Shown: positions 38,519 to 53,100, counted from the first letter of the stretch. The stretch: DNA of 64,000 nucleotides from Phycomyces blakesleeanus NRRL 1555(-) (GCF_001638985.1 NW_017265137.1:1143054-1207053), one strand, 5' to 3'. A program made the numbers and translations. The notes: generated by a model not told the origin, from the letters alone.

Positions 38519-39997
38519 GATGTTATTTAGATATCCAAAAAAAAAAAGAAGTAAGAATAAGAAAAAAAAAAGGAAGTGGTAGTAAACGGAGGAAAGAAGG
38601 AGAACAACAACAATCTTAGACGGGGCCAGGGGAAGGGGCTAGTAAAATTATGGACGAAGCTCTGTTGTTTGCCCGCTCTCTCCAATACAACTTGCACACA
38701 CCCACACACTCACTCTCACACACACAAAAGAGGTGAATAAAACACCGCTCTCCCCGCATCTGTCAACGTCACCGACTTATTCACCACATCTCATTTTCAC
38801 ATGCATTGTTAGTTTCAAAGACGGTCTTTGGTTCACTCTGACTTGTTCTTCTCTCTCTCTTTTTTTTTGACTAATAAGATTATGATTATTTATATTTATT
38901 TATATAATAAAAGTACTACTTCTTTTATGTATATATATATATAAATGCGTGTGTGTTGGGAAAGTGACTTGTAAAGAAAGCTTTCCCATGATTTCTAATA
39001 GGCAGATATTGATAAAAGTACGGATGTCCAAAGAAGTACAAGAAAGAGATATTTATCTATTTTCACCAAAGTTAATTATACGTCACCATCTATTGACAGT
39101 ATTTGTTAAATGCCTTGACTGACATGGCCTTGTTTTATTTTTTTTATATATATTTCTTATTAATAATATTAATCATGATAATTCAAACACAAGCATACAT
39201 AAAAGTGTAGGGAATCCAATCGCATTACTCTGACCCATTATTTCATTTTTCCACCCCTCATTTTTGTACCTTTTTTTTTTTTTACTTATTTATTTACTTT
39301 CTTGATCAAATTAGTGAAAAACAGCGGGAAATTGGCTTTACACGTCCGAGAGGATGGTACTGATCTTTACATCCGAGAAGAATTGTAAAACAAAGAAAAC
39401 ATACAATATAAGATATCTTGTTGCTAATAAGTTTATTGAACTAAAAGTCTTGTAGCTGCCACTAACATTCAAAATACCAATGTCTTTGAGGTGACTTGTA
39501 CCCGTTTGGATTGAGCATATTAATGGATATAGACTGGTTGATATATTCTAGATCCCTGATAAACTTCACAGGATCTCAAAATAATCTACAGTGTGCCAAA
39601 ATATGCGCTTTCTTTGTTAAATCGTTGTGCTACTTAAAACAATATCTATCAATTGGGATTTTTCTTCATCTTATTATTCTTTAAAGTGTCCTGGGAAAGT
39701 CTGATATGCACTGTTGTTTTTGATTTTGGCTTTGGTTTTTTGATGGTAAATAACCCAATATTCAAGGGGTTCATTGATGAAACAAAGTTCAATCCTGACA
39801 ATATTAATATTTGAGTTCGCCTGTCCTATTTGGCGTCTATACATATAATATACTAATCATGTTCTTAACCTGGATAAGAATCAAAATTAGGCTGAAATTA
39901 TAAAAAGCTTTATTTTTTTTTCTATACATATAAATATAAATATGTGTGCATTGAATTTGTTTTTATCAATCACTCGACCACTCTTTGTTCTTCTTTA
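38519..39997. other. Divergent intergenic region between ETF alpha and the P450
   Basis: The two flanking genes start in opposite directions, so this 1.5-kb stretch should hold both promoters. It is AT-rich with CACA tracts (38694-38726) and many T runs, plus a GC-richer patch near 38620-38770. I see no gene or clear operator. Confidence 0.5.
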
Positions 39998-42417
39998 ATG
40001 GACATCATTAACAATATCTCTCTTTCATTCAAACCTTTTGTCAAAAGTCTTGTGGATTACTTACCCAAAGGATCTTACGTGGCTGTAGTAGTAGCTCTGT
40101 TTCTCTGCAAGAAGGTTTATGATTATACCACAGTTCCTTATGAGCTAAAACACTTTCCAAGTATCCCCTTCTTTTCTTTTATCAAATCTGTCTTGTCTGT
40201 CGAGTCACAAGAGGACCGTACAAAGCGACTAGTCTTCCCACTTCTTCACAAGAAGAATGGGTTTTATGTTGTAAGTATACCTTAAACACACACACACACA
40301 CACGTATATATATATATACGGGTGCTGTTTAAAGACATGAGGTGCATTCCATCAAGCCAACATATTTATTTCTTTATTTCTATTATTTTTTTTAAAAAAA
40401 AATTATATCCTCAAATGTTCCGTAGTCAAGGTTTCCTTTGTACTGGACCGTTTATACAGCCAATCCTGAGGCAGTACAGTACATACTGATGAAAGGAGGT
40501 AGCTCAAAAAGCCTAAGAGGATTGCTTAATACAACAAAAGCCAGAACTAAAGTATTTGCTATTTCACCTAGAAATATTCCCAAAGGACACCAATTTCATG
40601 AACGTTCTAAGCAGGGATAGTCTTACAATTCGTTTTTTTGGAAGTTCAAATGTTGCATTCATCAGTGGTGAGCCTTGGAAACATCAGCGAAAGGTAATAT
40701 ACTCTATCACTGTATTATATTGTTTGATTTGGATTTGGATTTGGATTTTTAATAAAAATAAATAATCTTTATTTTATCATTATCATTTGACCAGACTATG
40801 AACCCAGCCTTCCGCCGGACAGCTCCTGTTGATTTATTCGGGCGGATTGTCCCAGACATGTTTAGATTGATTGACAAGACAGATGGAAACATCTTCATAT
40901 TCGATTTATTACAAAGGGTAACATTTGATGCCTTGGGTAAAGCTTTATTTGGTACGTAAGCCTCTTTGCTTTAATAATCGATGATCAATACTTGATATAA
41001 GCCATGTTTATAAGTACTTATTGATTGATTTCATTGATCCCTTTACTTTACATAGGCTTTGACTTCAGGGCTACGGTAGAAGAGGACTCTGCATGGAGGG
41101 CAGCTTACATTGATACAATGGCAGGAGTAACTGCCCCTATTCTTAATATCATTCCTTCCCTTGAGTATATTCTCCGCTATTTCTATCCTGATTATAACAA
41201 GGCCAGCAAGGGTGTAGACAAACTCAACGCACTGATCCTTGATATGGTTAATAAAAAAAAGAAAAAGCTTGAGGAATCAAAAGACCAACCTGATGGCGGC
41301 CAAGAAAAGGATCTCTTGACACTTATCCTTGAAGCCGAAATGAAGGAAAATAAGTCAAGTGAATCCGACGATTTAAGAGTAAGCAAAACTAGTATCCACT
41401 TGATTATCTATTATAACAATTGCTATCTTTCTTACAATTAACACATTATTTGGTAAATTATTATTTGTAGGCAAACATGGCTACTTTTATTATGGCAGGT
41501 GAGAAAATTCGAGTCAAATACTACCAGTATATACATATATATATATGTGCGTGTTTGCAAAACATAAACCTGATTTTAATTCCATCTTTTTTGTCTTTCA
41601 AAAAAAAAGGACACGAAACCACAGCCAGCTCTGTTTCACATTGTATATATTATATGGCTATGAACAAGGTAGGTTAATGTTATATATAGTACAAACATAT
41701 ACTAAAAGCGAATTACAACAGAACGTACAAAATAAAGCACGTAGGGAAGCATTGGATATTCTTGGAGATGATAGTTCTACTGCTCCTCCCACTTTCGATG
41801 ACTGCAAGCGCATCAATTATATTAATATGATTGTAAAAGAGGTATACACACACACACACACACACACCTATATATACTTGAAACTCATTATATCATTATA
41901 TTTTTAGGCTTTACGTTTAAGTGTTACTTCCGGTGCGCTTATGGACCGAGTAGCCACCGAAGATGTCACGCTTGCTGGGGAGTTTATTCCAAAAGGCACA
42001 TATATTAGTGTGGACATCGAGGCTTTACACAAGAACCCAACCATTTGGAAGAACCCAACTGTTTTTGATCCCGAGAGATTCAGTAAAGGAGGCGAACATG
42101 AGCAGCACAGGGGTATTACATGGGCTCCTTTCAGTGATGGAAACCGGAAATGTCTTGGTGTCAACTTTAGTATGGCAGAGCAGCAAGTTCTTTTGCTTAT
42201 GTTGTGTAAGTTAATCTTCTCAAAAATTACTACCCCCAAAAAAAAAGACAAACAGATAAACAAAGAGGCTTTTTGATATTTATTTTAAGTTTGTATAGTG
42301 AAACATTATGAATGGGATCTATCAGAAAACTCGATCCACAAAAATGGAATTGTTTATAATAGTATCTTTTCCTTCGCACCAAAAACACTGTCTATCAAAT
42401 TCCACAAACGACACTAG
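39998..42417 (+). CDS. Cytochrome P450 monooxygenase
   Basis: This is a membrane-anchored, haem-thiolate monooxygenase, probably on the endoplasmic reticulum. Ten exons join in frame: 39998-40270, 40426-40498, 40572-40693, 40795-40951, 41056-41378, 41471-41498, 41610-41668, 41722-41841, 41908-42205 and 42299-42417, giving 523 residues. A hydrophobic N-terminal segment (YVAVVVALFLC, near 27-37) fits a membrane anchor. The oxygen-binding I-helix motif is AGHETT (325-330). The ExxR motif is EALR (385-388), the meander contains DPERF (439-443), and the haem-binding loop is FSDGNRKCLG with ligand C467. The exon starting at 41722 uses ACAACAG as acceptor; an AAAAG a few bases upstream is out of frame. 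The closest group is probably the Mucorales P450s with PWKHQRK in the C-helix region. No other biosynthetic gene is adjacent, so the substrate is unknown. Confidence 0.94.
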
Positions 42418-43520
42418 GGTCTATTTGGATTCTTCTATATGAATATTATCATCTATATAAATACCAGTTGTAAATGCAAAAGACACACACACACATATAT
42501 ATATATAATAAACGTATTTTGTTAAAGGACTTTTTATTAGTGTTATCTATATAAAATAAATTCTTTAATATACAATTGCCTACTAGTAGTTAATTTGATA
42601 TAACTACCACTTGTAATAACTATCAAAGAGGTATACAGTACATATCCAATAGAAAGGCTTCCGCGGTTTTTAATGCTCGTCTTTAAGGTTCTCTTAAGTA
42701 TACTTGTTAAAAAAATTACCCTTTCAATCTTTTTTGGTAAACTCTTAAATATAGTAGATTTATAGCAAAAATAAAAAAGAGCTGTCTAAAAAACATTGGC
42801 TTTGTCAAGTATGTTAAAGAACATATTTAATAATATATTACCTATTGGAGCTCTGATATATGTAAAGATTCATTTATGATTATACTACCCGTTTGGACCC
42901 CACTACTTATTCTTATCTGCTCACATCTTATTTTTGTTATATTTTTGCCGGCTGTATATATTGACTACCCTTTTTTATATGTTTTTTTTTTCACAGATAC
43001 TTTTCTCTATAATATATTTTTCTTTTATTATTATTGAGGTATTCGGGATTGTTTATGGGTTAGTATCTCAATAATGGGAAAAGTAGATACTGTGAGAGTG
43101 TTATTTATTAAAGAGACAAAATAATATTGTTTATATCCGTTACTATTAAAATCCCTGTAATTAAAATCCCTGTTATGCAATGGTTGGTTTACACTGTATG
43201 GGTGTGTAGTGTACGTGTGCCTGGTGTGTAACAGTTCCGGAGATTGTTAACTTGCCAGGTTCATTAGCAAGAAGGAACCAGTGTTTGGTTGTGGGGTCTG
43301 TTCTTCACTCAATTGTGGTGTGTATATCACAATTATTATTTCTGATTCTTTTGTAATATCTAGCTACTATAAATTGCCTCTATCTAATCATTTTTGGTTT
43401 TATGTAAGTCTTTTAACATGTATATATACATACATATACTTGTTTTTTTATCTAAATTATTATATGCAATGGTTTTTGGAATTTAAGAATAAAAGTAAAT
43501 TATTATAAAATATTTTATAA
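42418..43520. other. Gene-free flank downstream of the P450
   Basis: AT-rich sequence with a CA/TA run near 42484-42510 and no coding signal. A GTGTGTAGTGTACGTGTGCC-like patch near 43200-43300 is slightly richer in GC but has no supported frame. Confidence 0.5.
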
Positions 43521-43612
43521 AGTCCTTGTGAGAATCGAACTCACCCTCTTTTCCAATCAAGATTAGAAAAAAGGCACCAGTCATGTCAACCAAGGTCAAC
43601 TAGACAAGGACC
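43521..43612 (-). tRNA. tRNA-like sequence with an unusual long hairpin; anticodon not assigned
   Basis: On the reverse strand the ends GTCCTTG and CAAGGAC pair perfectly over seven bases like an acceptor stem. GTGAG-TTCGATT-CTCAC forms a perfect five-pair T arm with a good internal B-box. The middle is odd: CCTTTTTTCTAATC and GATTGGAAAAGAGG can pair over 14 bases, with two G-T pairs, around a two-base loop. I could not place a normal anticodon loop with the correct stem. It may be a tRNA with an intron, a type II tRNA, a decayed tRNA gene or a tRNA-derived element. A run of T follows within about 15 bases, which could end polymerase III transcription. Confidence 0.35.
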
Positions 43613-44640
43613 TAAATATATGTATATATAAAGATACAAAAAGTATTGAAGGTGTTCCGAAGAACAAATTCAAAGACAAGGGCTTAATCTTCGGTGCTCA
43701 ACGATGACAGGATCATTTCACACTTTCGACACCCCGTCGATTTCATATAGTCTGTATGCGATTTTTGCCTTCCCAGTATTGACATTACATGTAACCCGAT
43801 CAATCAAGAACAAGGTCAGCTAGTATAGTGCTAGGCCCGAGAGCCAGGGTGTACAATTTGTACGCGGGAAGTATATTTTAGCATTGTCTAAAACCCAGAG
43901 ATGCGACTTAAAGACGTTCGGTCACATCCTGACAAGCGTGACTTTGTAGCACTGGCCGAATCAACCGACTACAACGTTGCAGAGGCTTGAAGATAAGAAA
44001 AATACTTGCGTACTTTACTTCTTGGTTCGTACAATACTGCTACCATCAGTAAAAAGAAAATGACCTGACATCACGACGGTCTACTGCCGAACTCTGGTCC
44101 AACCTTTATGGTAAGGTTTGGTCCACCCCAGACATAAGTCTCTCGCACGGGCTGAGTGGCTTGAAAAAGAATGTCACAACAGCATACTCCATAGCTTTAC
44201 TGCTGCGCGCACCAAACTTGTCTGTTCTTCTTTCTTCGCCTAACCTCAGATCTAGAATAGATGCCAAAGTTGCGGAAGAGCACTCCACGGCCTCACACGC
44301 AAGGGATGAGAAGGCTTCGATGAAAGGTTTCGGGCTATCATGCCTGCGGTGATAGCATTACTCCCAAGTCATGTCCACCCGCTGCCCATGCAGGGGGTTG
44401 GCCAAATGGGTGGTGGTATTTCATTGGCGCCTCTAAAAAGAAGCTCCCACCTAAAGACGCGCCCGAAGGCTCCCGTCTGTGACTACACCCCACTTGGCCG
44501 CGTCTATGTTTGACTTTGATATGTGGAGACTGGAGCCGAATCGGACAAGTTTGGTTTTTCTTTACTGAACGCTGAGAGGCCCATACCCTCTAGTTGGTTT
44601 GGTTGAGACCAGCTTTGGTGTAAACACCTCCGCTTCTGTC
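43613..44640. mobile_element. GC-richer island, probable decayed transposon remnant
   Basis: Base composition changes abruptly from the surrounding AT-rich DNA to nearly balanced, without an intact gene. On the reverse strand a frame of about 83 codons ending near 44106 reads protein-like (for example RLGEERRTDKFGARSSKAME and FFFKPLSPCERLMSGVDQTL), but it starts after an in-frame stop and has no ATG at a sensible place. A second reverse frame near 44690-44562 contains LMGEIDVSLLETEAEVFTPK and ends at a stop. I recognise no transposase, integrase or reverse transcriptase motif, so the class is unknown. The identification as mobile DNA is an inference from composition and broken frames. Confidence 0.35.
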
Positions 44641-47600
44641 TCCAAGAGGCTTACATCAATCTCCCCCATTAGACCGGAATCTAACAGAAAAGACTGAATA
44701 TGGTAATGGTATACCAAGTGCAGGTACATGCGCTCTTGAAATATACATGACAAAAAAATAAAAAAAAAAAGAAAATAAGTAAATGACATAAAGCATGAGA
44801 AGGCATTTAACATTAATGTGCTTACCATGATTAATCCCACAAAGCTTGTGTGAATTACTTCACAAACCAGGCATCCATACATTACTATTATAAATAATAG
44901 CAGAAAAAAAAACATCTCAAGATAAATATCAGGGGTTTTTTTTAGTATAGACCTTGTAAAAATAAAAAAGAACAAAAAATAAAAAAGAGTTAATGTCAAG
45001 TCGATGTTTTGGTAAAGCATTAAGTAATTCTTAATGAGTAATGGCGCTACTTATGTAAATTGGGGTTTTTTTATAACAAAAAAACCGCGTTTTACACGTA
45101 AATATGTGTATGGGGAAGTGGTACTTACTTGGTTGTTCCTAGCAATGGTGCATAGAGGAAGAAGAAGAAAAACTAGGCGGTGAGCTCCTCAGTACATATT
45201 TATCTTTTTCTCCCTCCCTCTGCCCCTATATAAATAGTGTCAATAGTCCTAACAAAACAATACGAGACCAGTTTAGGACTCCGTTTTTTTGCCAGGGTGT
45301 TTGTTAACTCCCACGTCAGAGCAAGCGTGACATAGCTGTATATTATTTTAGTAGGCTTGTGTAACTGCATCATAAAAGAAGTAGCAGCCTATAAAATTTC
45401 ATCAAAAACTATGGAAAACAACTTTGCAAAGTGAAGTAAAGTAAAGTAAAGAAGTAAAGAAGTAAAAAGAGTAAGAAAGGGTTTAGTTTTGATCGGTGTA
45501 GCAATGCCTCTTAAAGTGGAGTACAGGTTTCTATAACGGCGATTCGTAGGTTACTCTAAAGTGGTCTGTGCACTTTTTGTTCAAGAACACAAGAAAAAGT
45601 TTTTTATTTATTTATTTTGCTTGTACAAATAAACACAAAGATATTAACAGGCAATAAAAAGTAAATTTATATATATATTTCAAAGCGATATTTAATAATA
45701 AGTAAAAGGCAGAAAATGAAGCAAAAAGCACGCATGGATATTAGGATCTCATCTCAGTAGACAGCGGAACTTTGAATTACAGAGTTGAGTTTTATTGAAA
45801 GTGTGTATATTGATAGCTGAAAGTGTCAAGATGGTTTCCCGAGAGGATGATAGTATAGAGCATACCAGGTATTCTCAACCCGAGTCTCGCGAGAGCTCCA
45901 GATACTACTATTAATCCTATAGAAATAAAAATAAAAGCAATAAACAAACAAATACTACTAAAGAGATCTGATTTTATCCTTTTACTAGAAAGTGGAAGTG
46001 ACACCAACAAGCCAGCTATTCCAGACTATGCAATATAAATTAAATATCTCATATAAGAATAAAATAAATACAAATGATGTCTATAAAATATAAGAATTTT
46101 AGGTCTAATCTTTTGGCTTTAAATAATATTGAAATATAATTATTACAGTGAATATGTTTAGAAATATAACACTTTTCAATACTCATAAGCAGCAGAGTCA
46201 ATAGCTAATATTTAATGAATTATATTATACAAAATGTCTGTTAGTGATATAGATTGTGGGATTGTAATATAAATAATTCTTCAATATAAAAACTATTGGG
46301 CATATGAAAGATAAAAAGTTTCTATGTAAGAATTTAGTCTTAACTAAATATGCATATAGTTAGTCTCAGGTAGCGGGTATATAAAAAAAAACCCCATTCA
46401 ACCCACGCAGTTTTTTTTTCCTTTAGCTTTTTTATACTCTGGAGATGGGTGTTTCCTAATTACCTGTAATTGAGAAGGACATGCTACCTATGGGTCGATC
46501 GGGGGGTATTCTTTTTTCACTTTGTACAGAAAAAAGCGGAAGTGCGTCATCTCTAGCTTCTTAGTTAATTCTGAGAGGTGCAGATCAACACGGTTTGAAT
46601 TGTGGAATAAATTGGTTTGTTTCTGAAGCAATGACAATAATCATGTTTTAAAAAAAAAGCCGCCTGGATTAGTATCATGAAAGTTATTTTGAGTGGAGGA
46701 CGGGGAGGAAGTGAAGTTTACTACCGACTCTTCATAAAATCTCTGTTCGAAGCTCTCTGGAACTGACGGTATTACTTAGTAGTCGAACAAACTGGAGCTT
46801 GTTACTTAGTGGTGAGTTTCTCTGGTACGTTCGCTGGCCCTACTCAATGATGAGATAGGGTGGTTGAGATGAACACGGTGCTGTCTTATGCCCCGAATTA
46901 ACACCATTCCTACCCCTCCTTCGCTACCAAGTCAGGTTTACGTCCTGAAGGATATTGAGTCGTGTAATGCGGGGACAAAGAACTTGGTGTAATTCTTATT
47001 TTTTTTTAATATCAAATAAAATTATTATTAAGCTGTTATTGACTCTAATAAAAAAATTGTGTTCAAAGTTTTTTCTTTTTACTTGATTGAAGAGGTTGAT
47101 GTTGTAATTAGGAGGACTCATCTATAAGAAAAGGGAATTTAGTCAAATAAATTTGAAGATTAATATAATATAATACGTATGCTTTTATTATTGTGTTGAA
47201 TACTGCGTTTGATTGTATAGGGTGTTTTTGTTTCTAAAGTTTATAAGAAAACTCAAAATACTTTTTGAGAATGCAAATGGCGCAAAATGTATAACTGAAT
47301 TTGGCTAATCCGGATTGACATTTTAAAGAGGATACATTGTAATGAGAGAGAGAGAGAGAAAGAGAAAGAGAAGAATGCAAGAAAGCGACAGGCGACAGGC
47401 GACAGGCGAAAAAAAAAATGAAAAATGAGAAGTAATAAAGAAATGTGTGTTTGAAAGAAAGACAGAAAAGGCGCAATGTGAATTGAATATACAAGTAAGG
47501 TCCTTGTTGTATTTACACAGATTGTGCACAAAAAAGTTCAATTTGGATAGATTTATGAAACAAGCATAATTATCCCCAAACCTTTTTGTACTTTGAATAT

Positions 47601-49896
47601 CAATGAATGTTTGGTACCATAAATTCATTATTTCATACACATATGCGTAATTAGATTTACAGTACAAAAGACGATTTGAGTTCAAATAAGAAAATTGAGC
47701 AAGTGATGTCTACTAATCTCAATTTGTAACGGATTGTTTCAATATTCTGTCACAGATTTGGATGAAACAAATGCTTTACCTGTGGATATCAACTTTTGGT
47801 CATTCTTCAAAAGTGGCTCTGGATTATGAAATATACAATAAAAATCATAACATTCTGTGGGATTTGTGGTCAAAGACAACAACTGATTATGTATATGTAT
47901 ATGTTTACTTGAAACTTGTGAACAGTATATTCTTCTATTGGAGCCGTTGGGAATCGTGTGCAGGTTAAGCAAATCTAATTCTTTAAGAATCCTGTGAATT
48001 ATAGTACAGCAAAACTCTATCATTTTCAGACTGTTTGAGGTTTTGATAAGGTGTTGAGATCTTTCTTGCTGTCTTCTCAACTGCCTCTCATTTCTCCTAT
48101 TATCAAATTTCACCCGCAATCTTAATTGGCTTTTTTAAAATAGGAGGGATTGTATGTCTCGCTCTCGGTATTGGTTAGTACATCATATTACATATATTCA
48201 ATCCTCTTCCATATCCTAGTTGAACTATTGACAAGGCCATCTGTTGTATTGATGTTGGTTGTCCTATGCTTTATCTGAAACGACTCACAGAGCTACTATT
48301 GAGAATGTTTCTCAAAGTACCCCATGGTTTGCCCCTGTCCGTACCCCTCATTTCTACCTACCCATTTGTTCCATAGCAATAGCTCAAGACGATAATAGCT
48401 TTGTTTTACTTTATTTCATTTTAGCGAAAAGAAGCAATGAGTTTAAATTCTGTTAAACAATGGCTTTGAAATTGTTTTTGTTTTCTACCCTCAAATGAAT
48501 GAATTTTCAAAATGCTTTACTTTTTTTTGTTTGGCTTTTAACGCAGTAGCTTTTCTGCATATTGAAGATGACTAATAAGATGTAAATTGGCAGATATATC
48601 AGTCACAAACAAAACAGCTCGAGAATTGTCTACAAAACAAGAGGCTTTTTCTTTCACTTTCTTTATTTGCCACACATTTCTATTCTAAAATATTATTAGT
48701 CAAAAAGAAAAGATGTCGAGTGGGACAGTAGAATTACTCCGTTTAAAATGTGTGTGATATACGCTCAAGGTAGAATAGAAAAGATTTACATCAGTCATAT
48801 CTACTATGTATATATTTACCAGGACTTTTGATTTTCTTTAATATTCTATATCTCTTTGTGTGTATATATATGTGTGTGTGAGTAGTGGATATCAAGTATC
48901 TTGATTATTTATTTATATATACCTTGATCAATATGAAATTGTTAAACATATATGCTTTAAATATCCATCTATTGCGGTTCTTACAATATTTTTAACAGAA
49001 TATTTTAAGACAAGGTTGTCATTATGCCTGTCTTTTATTTTATGTAGGTTTTTATCTTTTTTTTTGCTGTCTTTCTTTTTTAGATTTATAAATCTATAAG
49101 TTAAAAAGTAAATACTTTTTCTTGAACCGAGGCAGATATAGTATATTCAAAAGTACAAATACAACAGCACACCACGGCTTCAATTCCAGTTCCAATTCAT
49201 CTCTTGAGCTTTATTCTTCTTGTTCTTCTTCTTCTTCTAGTTTTCTTTTGAAACTTCATAAAGTCCTGTTGTTTCAAACATTCCAACCTAAATTGTTCTA
49301 CAATTTGGTTCGCTTTTATGTTTCGTTTTTTTTTTGTTTTTTGCTTTAAAAAAATACATAAGAAACCAACTAACGCTTTTCTAAAAACAAATGAAAAGTT
49401 CTTTAAATCAAATGGTAATTATTTTTTGTTTGTTTGTTTGTTTACTTGTTTGTTTGTTTTACAAATATTGGGCCCTGAAAAAAAAAGACAGTAACACTAT
49501 AAGATGTGTTCAAAGTAGTTGGACTATTTTGGCTTGTAAAGACACGCCCCCTTCCCCCCCTGTTTCTAATATATATATATATATATATCAGAGCCTATTT
49601 AGCTTCAATTAATAAACCTTTTATTCTATATTATATTAGCCTGATAGCTCAAATAATACTTTTTTTTTATATTTTTACACACTAATAACAGTAATACTAA
49701 AAAAAAAACTGCACTTCATATTCTAACTTTACAAGGGCGGGGACTAGAGGCCGTAGCTGGAATCCAATCTACATATATATAAAAATCGATTAGGTTTGTA
49801 GTATGTGCCTGTGTGTGTTTCTCTACTATACTTTATATGTATTTACTTTCTTTCAATCGTTTATCTCTCCCTCCCTCCCTCTCTTTTGTAATGACT

Positions 49897-49945
<49 letters not shown>

Positions 49946-50134
49946 ACGAATATTTCTTTTTTAGATCAGAATCTTCTTGGACCCTTGAATTCATCTACTG
50001 GATCGAGCAATACAAACCAGTTGTGTAATTAAAGCGGAATTTAGCCAACCTTCTCTCTTTCTTATGCTATTTATCTATTTTTATTAGTCTACAAAGGAGT
50101 CTGATTAATTACTATTAGAGCAAAACAATACACG

Positions 50135-50177
<43 letters not shown>

Positions 50178-53100
50178 CATTTATTATTTAGATTTTGCTA
50201 TAGCAACCCAGCAAGTTAATTTGTAATGATAGTAACCATAGTAACAACAATAATTCAGACAATGTAGTGTAAGTGTAAGTTTTCGGTGTATATGACAAGA
50301 TTGACTCTCCCTTCTTTTTTTTTTGCTTTCAGAAAAAAAAATTAGAGGATGAGTTCGTGAATTAAAACATTATTGTGTATGTGTATATGTATATAAGGAC
50401 AAATATTTGACCTTTGTTTCTATAAATATATATGAATGTATGCATTCAATTATTTCTTTTGCATTTAAGATTTCGTCTCATTAAGGCGGAATTAATGAAA
50501 AATATGACACACTAATATGAAAATGATGAATAGCATTGTTACAAAAATCCTTCACATAAATAAACCCCACTGTAGACCTAAACCCCCCTCCCCTTCCTTC
50601 CCAGATTGTGGACACCAAAACCCTAATAGTTCCTACATTTTAGTACCCGTAATAATATATATTATATAGTATATGTATTCAATGGATGTAACAAAAAAAG
50701 AAAATAAAGAAAGAAAGAAGAGTCCCCTCCCATAACACAGATATACATATAAAAATAGCAGTAGAGAAGAAGAAAAAGGAAAAAATAAACTTAATAATAA
50801 TACAAAAAGTTAAGTTTTACGGCTCGATAACTTGGTAACAGTCTTGTGTTCTTCGATGCCTGTAACTAAGCAACTAATTTACTTGGAACTTTAAATTTTT
50901 GACAATTATATATTTGTTTTTATTATATTGTATATCTTACTGTTATCATTAAAGCCTTCTGAAGAGAAAATGAATAGATAGATAGATAAATTTGGGGTAT
51001 TTGCTTTTGGTTATCCATTGTTATTCTCTGCTTTTAAGTACAAACCATAATGTGATGTTGTAAGTCTCATTATCTTGTATATAATACACTATAAGATATA
51101 TAGTTTCAAATATATTTATGAAAGTAAATTATGCAGTAATAACTAGTAAGAAGAAGAAAAAAAGTAAGTTTGATCGAAGGATCTTTGTGAATATTCTCAG
51201 CTTCCCTCCTCTCTTTCTCTCTCGGTCTATCTCGGTCTATCTCGGTCTATCTCACTAAATCTCCTTTTGTCTATCTCTTTTCTTTTCTATCCCTTCACAC
51301 CCCCAAAAAAAACACAATAAATCAAAATAAAAATAAAAAAAATCTCTTTTTATAAAATTCGATCATATTATTTCAATTATAAAATAGTAAATCTAGTCTA
51401 TAATCCTCATCCTTATTATCATTATCATGATGCTTTTTTTATATTTTGTTTCTCATTATTCTTCAAATTAATCAAGCAATGTAGTGCATGTATAAATACT
51501 TGTGATTTTTACAAGTTAGCCTTGTTTCTTTTCTTGTATATTGATACGCAATATATATATATATATATACATACAAAAAGTACCACAAACACACTTGGAA
51601 AACTATAATTATGTATATGTATAAAACATTAAACCAGATATAGTAAAAAATTGCCATGATGGTTATACATCAAATGCAAAACAAAGCAAGAAAAAAAAGA
51701 TCAAATAAAAATAAAAAGGGAGCCGTGAGACGAAAAAAAAATATTGGCGTAATAAAAGATTGATAGCATGAAACTGATAAAAGGCAAAAGGAAGAACTGT
51801 AAATTCTGCTATATCTTGTATATCAGGTTTACTTTAATAGCGAAGTGTACTTATTTCTTTATTATTATTATTTCTGTTGCTGTGATTATGAATAGAATCA
51901 AGTAAATTTTGGGATAATTGTAATGTAATCTTTTTTAAAAGACAGAGATGAAGTTACTTGAAAGAGGACATTAAAGAGTGCACAAACAGTAACAACAACA
52001 ATAATAATAGTATAGATGGTGAGCACATAACTTTCAGGAACGGTGAAACAATACCTTCTTTTTTCTTTGTATTCCAAACCTTGTTACCAAAATCTGGAGA
52101 CGCAAAATTTACAGCATAGTAAAAGAAAAAGAAGGTTTCTATAGTCTGTACAGCATGTCACATATTGAATAACTTCATCTCCTTACACTTGTACAGAATC
52201 AAATATTATTGTTATCAACCAAAACACAATTAGTCAAAAAAAAACAGTAAGAAGGAAAATATGGGTATATATATGTATGTATGATTTTATCTAGCAATAT
52301 AACTTTCACACACACAAGAAAAGATAATAAAGGTACAAGCCAACTCAGTATTATATCTTATTTGATAAATGCATACATACACATACTAAAATAATCTAAA
52401 CAATAACAGCCTTATTCTTTATTTGATTAAGTTTGTTTCCTATTCCTATTACTAATGAAACTTTTTCTTCTTCTTCTCCTTCTTCTTTTATGTGGTATAT
52501 TTGTCGATATCATTGGTTAACTTTGACAGTTCTACAAAATTACTTTAGGCTTACGCCCCTCCCTGTCAGGCTTATCACATTATTTCAGCCGCCTATTTAT
52601 TATATTGAAAGAAAAAGAAAGAAAAAAAAAAGTAACCAATTCAGATCAGACATGGTAACCCAACTTATAGAGTATTTTCTCCGATGAAAGCAATAGTAAT
52701 TAGTAGTAGTAATAATTATATTAAAAGGGAATCAAAAACTGGGTACATTTGATATACCATTGAGTATAATTGATTCTTCGGGTAATATTTTTTTTTCGCC
52801 ATGTGTATATAATTATTGGATATATACATATATACATATAAAAAAATATACTAACAAGTCATCATAATAATATCACAAATTATATATTAAGAGAGAGAGA
52901 GAAATACACAAAAAAAAATCCCTCAAATTATGATAATAATACTAATAATGGTTTCAATTGTTTGCTTGCTTGCTCGTTTGTCTGTTCCTCCATTCGTCCG
53001 TTCGCTCGCCTGCTCGTTCTTTCATATATATGTATTAACCAACACTTCTGTCGATTGAATTCGGAAATGTAATTTAAAATGGGTCTCTGTCACTCCGTTC

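Noticed and set aside
20073..42417. A metabolic gene cluster linking the transpeptidase, ETF alpha, regulators and P450
   Set aside because: The genes differ in strand and spacing, include housekeeping members, and share no visible common pathway or promoter motif.
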